64,000 nt of DNA from Limisphaera sp. (lineage in GTDB: Bacteria; Verrucomicrobiota; Verrucomicrobiia; Limisphaerales; Limisphaeraceae), in assembly GCA_025057755.1 (NCBI GenBank), contig JANWVC010000011.1:1-64000 (forward strand), read 5' to 3'. Within the stretch, counting starts at the first letter, position 1, and the number at the start of each line of letters is the position of its first letter. Made by a program: the position numbers and the translations under genes. This document shows positions 35,309 through 42,770 of the stretch, one piece after another. The notes under the pieces were generated by a model. It saw nothing but the letters and a program-made list of their open reading frames with translations. It was not told the origin of the DNA and ran no database searches.

Positions 35309-36394
35309 AAGCGGGCCTTGGTGTGCCAAACATTGCCCTGGTTGGCAAATCGGAAACGGGTCCATGCTTCCGAGCTTCGGACAATCCGCTCACTGAAAAA
35401 CTTTTCGCTTAGATATTCGAAGGCCATTTTGGGCACGCGGCTCAATCGGGCGTCGGCATGCGCCACGAAGCCTCCCTTGGCGGCCTTGCAGCGCTCCGTC
35501 ACAGTGATTGTGCCCGCGGGAAGCCTGTCTGGCTCCAGTTCCATGCCGTGAACCAGACAGAGTTGGAAACGAAGACTGGTGAAAGAGAAGACGGGAAACC
35601 CGAGGCGTTGCACCTCCAGATTTCCCGTCGTTGCGCGGGGATTGCAGCAGGCGTGTCAGCGCGCAAAAGCGCAAACGGCAACCTTTCCAAAAGCCGGCTG
35701 CTTATTGTGTACGGGTCATCCCCGCTCTTGAGACCCGTGGCTCCCCACCTAGAAAACTGGTGATCAGGGTAGCGGGTCGGCGGCGGGCACACGCCTTGGG
35801 ACGGAGCGTTGTGCGGCCGCCGACCCTGCGGCGGGCTGACGATGGAAAACCCGACGAAACCATCCGCCCGCCCGTGCTGTTTACCCCCACCATCCTCCGT
35901 GGCAGCACTCAAAGAGCGATGTCAACCAACCCTTGGGCCGAGAGGTCCGGTACACATCCAACCTCTCCAGCCATTTTTTGGAGTTAGCATAAGCCGGGCC
36001 AGGTTGCGGCCATGCGGAAAAATGTTTGATTTTGAGCTGTTTTTGGCCTTAGACACCGTTTCGGGACCCAAGATTGGACCAAAGACACGCGAAAAATTCG
36101 CGCCAAGAGCGTCAAATTCACGCAATGGCCTCAGCTGCTTGGCCCGCTCTAGCTTGAGGCAGAACCTAAAATGGAGTAGATTATGGCGCTGGGGCGGTGA
36201 CCCACATCAGTCGGGCCGGGCTGCAGGTACGCCGGCCGCGTGCCGGCTCATGTTGTGTATTTGGAAAGCTTTGGCAGCCCGAAAAGCTCTCCTTGCACCT
36301 TAGGTGGACGTATTTGCATTGCTCTCAACGGTTGTGATCGGATGAGACAACCTGCCTTTGACGCCGGTGGGGCATTGGCCTAGCTTGGCCCTCG
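35309..36394. other. About 1.1 kb with no supported gene before hisD
   Basis: Minus-strand frames run through 35309-35613 (including one opening MELEPDRLPAGTITV at 35544), but each runs out of frame into the lipoprotein gene or has no recognisable motif. 35614-36394 shows only short overlapping frames. A likely promoter for the lipoprotein-pdxJ-acpS operon lies here but no clear -35/-10 pair was picked out. No tRNA seen. Confidence 0.4.
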
Positions 36395-37687
36395 ATGCAG
36401 ATCATTCGATACGGGGACAAGGATTTTGAAGCGCGGCTGGCGGAAGCATGGGCTGCATCCAGCTTATGGGATCCGGCGATCGAAGAACGAACGCGATCTA
36501 TCTTGGATGCCGTACGCACCCGGGGTGATGCAGCCGTTCTGGAGTTGACCGAGAAGTTCGATGGCGCGCGGTTGCAAGCAGCGGAGCTGGCGGTGACTGC
36601 CGCGGAACGAATGACCGCATCTTTGCAAGCTGATGACGATTTACGCCAAGCAGTGCGTGAAGTCTTGAAAAACGTGGCCGCATTTGCTCGGCGTTCGCGC
36701 CGAAAGGACTGGCAGATGCGTAATGCTCATGGCGCAGTGGTGGGCGAAAAATTTGATCCTTTCCAGCGCGTGGGCATTTACATTCCGGGTGGTAAGGCTC
36801 CTCTGATTTCCACCGCACTGATGACCATTCCGTTGGCCAAGGCGGCCGGCTGCCCGGAAATCGTGGTGTGTACACCTTGCGATCGAGAAGGGAGGATTCA
36901 CCCCGGTCTGCTGTATGCGGCTTGTGTGGCGGGTGCAACCGAGATTTACCGGGTAGGGGGAGCTCAGGCCATTGCTGCCATGGCTTACGGCACCTCAACG
37001 ATTCGGCCGGTGCAGAAGATATTCGGACCTGGTAATGCCTATGTGGTAACGGCCAAACGGTTGTTGGTCGGCGTGGTCTCCATTGATCTGTTGCCTGGCC
37101 CCAGTGAGGTGCTTGTTTTGGCGGATGATACGGCAGATCCAAAGCTGGCTGCTGCAGACCTTTTAGCACAGGCCGAGCATGGCTCTGGTCACGAACGAAT
37201 CTGGCTGGTAACGACCTCAGTCCGCGTGCTGCGCAGTGTGGAGCGAGAGTTGCGCAAACAGGTTCAGCGCTTGGATCGGCGCGCAGCGATGGAAACAGTG
37301 CTCGAACGCAACGCATGGCTCATCCTTGTTCGGGATTTGGCGCAGGCGGTCCAGATCACCAACCGACTGGCGCCCGAACATTGCGAGGTGATGACTCGCC
37401 AGCCGGCGCATCTGGCCCGAGACATTCGCACTGCAGGAGCCATTTTCTTGGGCCGCTGGTCGCCGACAGTGCTTGGAGATTATGTGGCCGGCCCCAGTCA
37501 TACGTTACCTACCGGAGGCGCGGGTCGTTCTTTTGCTGGGTTAACGGTGGACCAGTTTCAGCGTCGTACCAGTGTCGTGATGTATGACCGAATTTCGCTT
37601 CGCCGCGCATTGCCGACTGTGCGGCAAATGGCGCAACGAGAGGGGCTTTTGGCCCATGCTCGCAGCGCGGAACTGCGGCTGGAATGA
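36395..37687 (+). CDS. hisD: Histidinol dehydrogenase
   Basis: 430 residues, full length. It catalyses the last two NAD-dependent oxidations of histidinol to histidine; zinc enzyme. Motifs are RVGIYIPGGKAPLISTALMT, YRVGGAQAIAAMAYGT, IFGPGNAYVVTAKRL, and the zinc/catalytic segments LAQAEHGSGHER (Gln and His near 257-261) and RLAPEHCEVM (Glu/His near 327), all conserved in order. No other his gene is adjacent; the next gene downstream overlaps its stop by four bases, so the two are co-translated. Confidence 0.97.
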   Translation: MQIIRYGDKDFEARLAEAWAASSLWDPAIEERTRSILDAVRTRGDAAVLELTEKFDGARLQAAELAVTAAERMTASLQADDDLRQAVREVLKNVAAFARRSRRKDWQMRNAHGAVVGEKFDPFQRVGIYIPGGKAPLISTALMTIPLAKAAGCPEIVVCTPCDREGRIHPGLLYAACVAGATEIYRVGGAQAIAAMAYGTSTIRPVQKIFGPGNAYVVTAKRLLVGVVSIDLLPGPSEVLVLADDTADPKLAAADLLAQAEHGSGHERIWLVTTSVRVLRSVERELRKQVQRLDRRAAMETVLERNAWLILVRDLAQAVQITNRLAPEHCEVMTRQPAHLARDIRTAGAIFLGRWSPTVLGDYVAGPSHTLPTGGAGRSFAGLTVDQFQRRTSVVMYDRISLRRALPTVRQMAQREGLLAHARSAELRLE

Positions 37688-39606
37688 GATTAACCGAGCA
37701 TCTGTCCGGAACTGCGTTGTCACCCTCTGTGGCTGCGAGTGGAGGGATATTGTGGAGATGGGTGGTGTTGGCCTTCTTGGCTGTTTGCCTGATTGCAGTG
37801 GGACTCTATTTCTGGAGTTTCCCCGAGCCACGCCGGCGACTGGCGGGCGCAATGGTTCAGTATGTGGGGTTCCTTGAGTCGGGCGGTGGAAAGCCAACGC
37901 GCGTTCTTTCTGGGAAGTTCCGAGTGGACGAAGCGACGGGGCGCTGGCACGCATGGCAGGATAGTGAGGTCCAGTTCTGGTTTCAACCGCCTGACCACTT
38001 CCGCCTGGAGTGGATGCGACCTTCCGGTACGCACATTTGGATTCGTCGCGGGAACATCCTTGAGGTGCACGCGCGGGAGCAGCGGCGCGGCTTCCGCTCC
38101 GTCGGGGCCTCATTGGGTGACGGGGCATTTGAACCTGCGGATCCGGATTTCTCCTTGGCTCCCGTTCGCTCGCCTGTGCCGCCCGGGCGGGTTTGGATGG
38201 CTGTGCTGACATTGGACGTGGAGTTTTTGGAGCCTGGGCCTGCCTTTTGCCGAACACTGGACGCTTTGCGGATTCGACCCAAATCGCGTGTGGTGCGCGC
38301 GGGGGCTTTGCCAAAGGGTGAATTGCGCGTGTGGTTACGGCGAGCCGACGGCTTGCCATTGAGGGTGGAATTGTGGAACTGGTCGGGTCAACGACTCTGG
38401 GCATTGCTGTGCGAAAATTGGCAGTTAGAATCCTCAGCTTCGGCACACGTCTGGGAATTTGCTGTTCCGCCAGGCCATCAGGTACAGGGGGTGCCGTTGC
38501 CGGACTTGGCAAGCTATTGGCGTCATTGGTTCAGACCGACACCGGAATTGCCCGACGCGGGTCAAACTGCATCCCCTGCCACGGTTCAACCTGGTCCGAT
38601 TCCGGTGATCGTTTTGGAGGGGGATCGCATTGAGCGGGCTCGACAACTGGGGCGGACATGCGGAGCGTGGGTGCGTTGGACGGTGGGCACGTTGGTGGAT
38701 GGATGGTGCCTGGAGCGGTCTTTACAAGAGGGCCGTTGGATCGCCGCTGAGTTCTCCGCCGGCAGTGAGGAGGGCGCTAGGGTTGGCCCCACCGTGCAAA
38801 CCGAACTGTGGGAAGCTTTGGCATCTGCAGCCGGGTTAACGAGCTGGCGCGTGCACGCAGCCCATGTGTTGGCCAACCAGGCAGTGCACTCGGCTCTACG
38901 AATGCAGCCGGACAGGCCCCGTGAGGCTCCAGCTACCGTTTCCCAGGCCTGGCACAATCTGGCCGGCTACTTATCCGGGCTCCCCCCGGCCGTGATCATT
39001 CACCGGCCGCGTCAGGGTTTTGCATGGGCCTCCATTGGTCCATTAGGGCTCTGGAGCGGCTGGTTGGGGATGAACAACCGTCAGTTGGCGCTTTTGGTAG
39101 AAGAGATGTCGGCCCGGGGGACGGCAGATGGGGAAGCGCTATTGCATCTGGGACAAATCCTGGAGCACTGTCCGAATCTTGTATCTGCATTGGAAGAAAT
39201 TCGAAGGTCCTCGTGGCGCTCCGAGGCGAAGCTCTTGTTAATGGAAGGGCAAACCGGTCTGGCTGTTCGGATCCATCTGGGTCCACGGCCGGATCAAGTA
39301 GAGATTTTTTGGCTCCATGGAAATCGAAGGGAGTCCGCATCGGAACTTCCGCGGGTTGAACCGACTGCTTCCACTGCCAAGCGCGGGGCGGTGGGGGCCC
39401 AGGGGGATGCGATGAGCGGAGGTGACATCGATGCTCGCGGGATCGGCTCTGCGAAAGCCCTGGCGCCCGATTCCACGAACGCTTGGGAAGCTGGCTTGAT
39501 ACCGGCTTGGGGGCGGGTTTGGTTGGCATTCGCGCCATCGTCGGGAATTGGGGATTCCTCCAAGGCGCAAGAATTGGACCTACGCGCGTGGTTGGGAGGC
39601 TTGTAA
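37684..39606 (+). CDS. Membrane-anchored LolA-like/C45-like fusion protein, function unknown
   Basis: 640 residues. A membrane helix near residues 24-43 (WVVLAFLAVCLIAVGLYFW) is followed by a LolA-like beta domain (about 55-285: VLSGKFRVDEATGRWHAW, and EFAVPPGHQVQGVPLPDLAS). From about 309 it resembles acyl-CoA:6-APA acyltransferase-like (peptidase C45) proteins: VLEGDRIERARQLGRTCGAWV, RPRQGFAWASIGPLGLWSGW, GMNNRQLALLVEEMSARG, ILEHCPNLVSALEEI. At the place where that family has its autocatalytic Cys (C-S/T-A), this protein has HSAL (His402), so it is probably not an active C45 enzyme. The C-terminal tail is low complexity. It overlaps hisD by four bases. The domain calls are by motif memory. 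Confidence 0.6.
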   Translation: MRLTEHLSGTALSPSVAASGGILWRWVVLAFLAVCLIAVGLYFWSFPEPRRRLAGAMVQYVGFLESGGGKPTRVLSGKFRVDEATGRWHAWQDSEVQFWFQPPDHFRLEWMRPSGTHIWIRRGNILEVHAREQRRGFRSVGASLGDGAFEPADPDFSLAPVRSPVPPGRVWMAVLTLDVEFLEPGPAFCRTLDALRIRPKSRVVRAGALPKGELRVWLRRADGLPLRVELWNWSGQRLWALLCENWQLESSASAHVWEFAVPPGHQVQGVPLPDLASYWRHWFRPTPELPDAGQTASPATVQPGPIPVIVLEGDRIERARQLGRTCGAWVRWTVGTLVDGWCLERSLQEGRWIAAEFSAGSEEGARVGPTVQTELWEALASAAGLTSWRVHAAHVLANQAVHSALRMQPDRPREAPATVSQAWHNLAGYLSGLPPAVIIHRPRQGFAWASIGPLGLWSGWLGMNNRQLALLVEEMSARGTADGEALLHLGQILEHCPNLVSALEEIRRSSWRSEAKLLLMEGQTGLAVRIHLGPRPDQVEIFWLHGNRRESASELPRVEPTASTAKRGAVGAQGDAMSGGDIDARGIGSAKALAPDSTNAWEAGLIPAWGRVWLAFAPSSGIGDSSKAQELDLRAWLGGL

Positions 39607-39691
39607 TCGATATTGTTTGCGGCAGCAGACCAGGAGATAAATGACGAATGACCATTGCGCGGAAGCTTCTCCGTCAGAAAGGGAACGATGT

Positions 39692-40661
39692 ATGCGCAAG
39701 ATGTTGCGGGTGATGGCAGCCGCGTTTGCTGCACTGGTGTCTGCAGCAGGTTTGGTATGGCTATCCTTCCACCCGCAGGTTCATCTGGTACGCGGGTGGA
39801 GTACGCCCGTGGGCATGGTCAACCCCTGTGGTTGAATGTAGCTCGCCCGCGGTATCCCAACGGGTGTGGCGTATTGGTTTTCCATAGCGGAGGTTGGAAG
39901 TCGCGTCCGGGCTCTTTTTAACCTGTGATTGTGGCTCCGCTCTTGCGCCGTGGCTACACCGTTTTCGCAGTGTACCATCTTTCGCAGCCGGACGCCACCA
40001 TCATGGAGATCGTGGAAGATGTGAGCAAGGCCCTGAGGTACGTGAGGGCACACGCTGATCGGTTCGGCGTAGACCCTGAACGCCTGGCAGCCATCGGGGC
40101 GAGCTCCGGAGGGCATCTGGCGCTGATGTTAGCCTGCAAAGCTGGTTCGGTGCCAAGCTTGGGCATGGCCGCGGGTCCGGCCCGATTGCGCGCAGTGGCT
40201 GCGTTTTCCCCGGTGACCGATCTGTTGGATCTGGGAGCTTCGACTGAAAATCCCGGCAACGGCGGTCCGCCACGAAGCTTTGTGCAGGCTTTTGGGCCGG
40301 ACGCGACAAACTTGGATCAATGGCGCCGAATCGGCCGGGCAGTTTCACCCATTTACCATGTTCACCCCAGTTGCTGCCGACGCTCATTTTCCATGGAGAC
40401 TCTGACACCTTAGTTCCGTTGGACCAGTCCACGCGGTTTCAAGAAGCTGCTCGTCGATGCGGAGCCGTGGTGGAAGTTGTGGTCCGGGCCAAAGCGGGAC
40501 ACGGGTGGTTCACTCTTCCGTGGGATTTGCGACGGTGTGGAGATTGGTTTGACCACTATGTACGAGGGCGAGTCCCTGGCTCTGGAGGAGTGTCTCGATC
40601 TGAGCGGCTCAGTCCAAGCCCTGGGCCGTTAACGTTTCCAGCACCTCCCGGTATGTCTTGA
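39692..40661 (+). pseudogene. Alpha/beta hydrolase (BD-FAE/esterase type) broken in three places
   Basis: The pieces form one alpha/beta hydrolase: a lipid-like N-terminus (MRKMLRVMAAAFAALVSAAG), then LVFHSGGWKSRPGSF (oxyanion HGGG-like region), GYTVFAVYHLSQPDATI, DRFGVDPERLAAIGASSGGH with the nucleophile Ser in GASSGG, PTLIFHGDSDTLVPLDQS with the Asp, and AKAGHGW with the His. But the frame changes where a G is missing in the GGG at 39794-39796, an in-frame TAA sits at 39919-39921, and a C is missing in the CCCC at 40365-40368. The catalytic triad residues survive. The 3' end runs convergently into the macro-domain gene. Confidence 0.85.
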
Positions 40662-41160
40662 GCGCCTCCGGCGTCAAGAAAACCACCCGCACCTTTTTCA
40701 AGGTTGGTTCGGAAGCCAAAAACCCCAGAATTTCGCGCAGGGCAATACGTGCAGCGCGGTCCATCGGGAACCGGTAAGCACCGGTGCTGATGGCAGGAAA
40801 CGCCACAGTCTGGCAACCGTGTTGCACGGCCAACCGGAGAGCATGCCGGTAACAACTTGCTAATCGTTCGTCCTCCTCTTGTTGGCCACCTTGCCAGATC
40901 GGGCCCACCGCATGAATGACGTAACGGGCAGGCAACCGATAGCCACGGGTGATTTTGGCCTGGCCGGTGGGGCATCCGCCCAGCAAACGGCATTCCTCCA
41001 ACAATTGCGGCCCGGCGGCACGATGAATGGCCCCATCGACGCCACCGCCACCCAAGAGCGTTTCATTGGCTGCATTGACGATGGCGTCCACCTCTTGTTG
41101 GGTGATGTCTCCCTGCACCAACTCCAAACGCGCGACTACCTGGGACAGGTTTTGGACCAT
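40609..41160 (-). CDS. Macro-domain protein (ADP-ribose/O-acetyl-ADP-ribose hydrolase type)
   Basis: 183 residues from ATG 41160. It carries the MacroD-type motifs: [16 protein letters not shown] (Asn for ADP-ribose binding), [32 protein letters not shown] and [14 protein letters not shown]. These bind ADP-ribose and deacetylate O-acetyl-ADP-ribose or remove ADP-ribose from proteins. It stands as a single minus-strand gene, divergent from nusA, and partly overlaps the 3' end of the hydrolase pseudogene. Its role here cannot be stated beyond the enzyme class. Confidence 0.92.
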   Translation of the reverse strand: MVQNLSQVVARLELVQGDITQQEVDAIVNAANETLLGGGGVDGAIHRAAGPQLLEECRLLGGCPTGQAKITRGYRLPARYVIHAVGPIWQGGQQEEDERLASCYRHALRLAVQHGCQTVAFPAISTGAYRFPMDRAARIALREILGFLASEPTLKKVRVVFLTPEALKTYREVLETLTAQGLD

Positions 41161-41236
41161 GAACCAAGGATGCACCCGCGGCGGGACGGACACAAGTGGC
41201 GGCGGCAACCGGCTGGCGTGTCCTTGCGGAGTGGTC

Positions 41237-41374
41237 TTGACGCATGACAGGGCCTGCCATTAATTATATATGCGGTCAACAGCGTGCTGGGTAACCAGCA
41301 GGTGGAAGTCGGAAGATTCGCATCTGCCGACTTTTTTATTCTCCGGATGCGGCTGACCGCCGGAGACGAGAGTT
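41237..41374 (+). promoter_or_regulatory. Promoter and two-hairpin leader of nusA
   Basis: TTGACG at 41237-41242 with an AT-rich TTAATTATATAT 17 to 20 bases later is a plausible promoter. The leader then contains a 6-bp hairpin with a GTAA tetraloop (TGCTGG 41285-41290, CCAGCA 41295-41300), followed by a terminator-like hairpin (separate entry) 36 bases before the nusA ATG. No gene lies between this and the divergent macro-domain gene. Leader structure like this can act as an attenuator or protein-binding site. Confidence 0.5.
41306..41338 (+). terminator. Terminator-like hairpin in the nusA leader
   Basis: Stem AAGTCGGAAGAT (41306-41317) with ATCTGCCGACTT (41322-41333), one mismatch, TCGC loop, then TTTT (41334-41337). 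It is 36 bases upstream of nusA and no plus-strand gene ends within 600 bases upstream, so it may be a transcription attenuator rather than the terminator of another gene. Confidence 0.72.
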
Positions 41375-42637
41375 ATGAACGTGGATCTGCTGCCGTTGCT
41401 GGAATATTATGAGCGTGAGAAAGGCATCAGCCGCGAGCGCATGCTGGCGGTGGTGCATGACACGCTGTTGTCGGCCGCGAAGAAGGCCGTAGGGCCCGCC
41501 CGAGAGTTGCGAGTTGCCATCGATCCCAAGTCGGGTGAGATCCGTGCTTATGCACGTCTGATCGTGGTGCAGCGGGTACTTTCCAAGCACGACCAGATTT
41601 CATTGGCAGAGGCGCAGCGGATCAAACCGGACGCACAAGTGGGGGACGAAATCGAGGTGGAAGTGACGCCGACGGATTTCGGCCGCATTGCTGCGCAGTA
41701 TGCCAAACAATGGATCCTGCAAAACATCCGGCGGATCGAAAAAGAGCTGATTTATACTGAGTTCAAGGACCGTGTCGGCGACATCGTCAGTGGCACGGTG
41801 CGTCGGTTCGAGCGATCCGACGTGATCCTCGATCTGGGACGGTATCAAGCGGTTTTGCCCAATCGGGAGCGCGTGCCAACAGAGGAGTATCAGGTCGGCG
41901 ACCACATCCGCGCCTTTGTGAAGGCGGTGGAACAAGGTCCACAAGGACCGGAGATTATATTGTCGAGGGCGGATCCGCGTTTTGTGGTCAAGCTTTTCGA
42001 GTTAGAGGTGTCAGAGATTCGGGACCATACGGTGGAGATCAAGGGTATTGCGCGAGAGCCGGGGTACCGGACGAAACTGGCGGTGTGGAGCCGTGATGAA
42101 AAGGTCGATCCGGTGGGTGCATGTGTGGGATTGCGCGGGCAGCGAGTCAAAAACATCGTGCGTGAACTCAATAACGAACGCGTTGACGTCATCCGATGGT
42201 CGCCGGACATAAAGGTCTTCGTGGCAAACGCATTGGCACCGGCCAAGCTCAAAGCTTTTGAAGTGGACGAGGCTCGCAAGCGCATTAAAGTCGTCACCAC
42301 GGAGGATCAGTTGTCTCTGGCGATTGGAAAACGCGGTCAAAACGCCCGATTGACCGCCAAACTAACGGGTTGGCAGGTGGATATCGAAGCCGAGGCTACT
42401 GTAGTTAAGGGCTTTGAAGAGAAAGTGGCCGAGGCAGTAGATGCGCTCGCCGCAATTCCGGGGATCAGTCGAGAGCAGGCCGACATTTTAGTCCATCATG
42501 GTTTGACCCGGCTGGAGGACTTGCTTCAGGTCGAGGAGAGCGACCTATTGGAGATCCCCGGTATTGCTGATCAGGCGGCTGCCATCTTGGCTGCGGCACG
42601 GGCTGAGGCTCAACGACGAACCATTCGATTGGGATGA
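41375..42637 (+). CDS. nusA: Transcription termination/antitermination factor NusA
   Basis: 420 residues. The N-terminal RNA-polymerase-binding domain (about 1-125) is followed by S1 (DRVGDIVSGTVRRFERSDVI, about 130-205), two KH domains with GLRGQRVKN and GKRGQNARL (VGACVGLRGQRVKNIVREL; LSLAIGKRGQNARLTAKL), and a C-terminal helix-hairpin-helix tail (IPGISREQADILVHHGL). The ribosome binding site is GGAGACGAGAG. It starts the nusA-infB-rbfA-nrnA operon; rimP, usually ahead of nusA, is not present here. Confidence 0.97.
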   Translation: MNVDLLPLLEYYEREKGISRERMLAVVHDTLLSAAKKAVGPARELRVAIDPKSGEIRAYARLIVVQRVLSKHDQISLAEAQRIKPDAQVGDEIEVEVTPTDFGRIAAQYAKQWILQNIRRIEKELIYTEFKDRVGDIVSGTVRRFERSDVILDLGRYQAVLPNRERVPTEEYQVGDHIRAFVKAVEQGPQGPEIILSRADPRFVVKLFELEVSEIRDHTVEIKGIAREPGYRTKLAVWSRDEKVDPVGACVGLRGQRVKNIVRELNNERVDVIRWSPDIKVFVANALAPAKLKAFEVDEARKRIKVVTTEDQLSLAIGKRGQNARLTAKLTGWQVDIEAEATVVKGFEEKVAEAVDALAAIPGISREQADILVHHGLTRLEDLLQVEESDLLEIPGIADQAAAILAAARAEAQRRTIRLG

Positions 42638-42648
42638 GATGCGGCCTC

Positions 42649-42675
42649 CAAAAGGGAGCAGCCTCCCTTTTGAGG
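42649..42675 (+). terminator. Terminator-like hairpin between nusA and infB
   Basis: Perfect 10-bp stem CAAAAGGGAG (42649-42658) with CTCCCTTTTG (42663-42672), CAGC loop, and the TTTT within the stem's 3' arm followed by AGG. It is 12 bases after the nusA stop. It may reduce, rather than stop, transcription into infB. Confidence 0.55.
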
Positions 42676-42770
42676 GATCGGTGTCTTTGGGATTGGCCAC
42701 GATCCGCGGGTTTGGTACGTTGACCTATCCGAGGGTCCCGAAATGGGAAACGCGGATCGACTGAAACTTT

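Noticed and set aside
35310..35613. Minus-strand coding-like stretch with MELEPDRLPAGTITV
   Set aside because: Plausible codon use but no stop before the lipoprotein gene and no family match.
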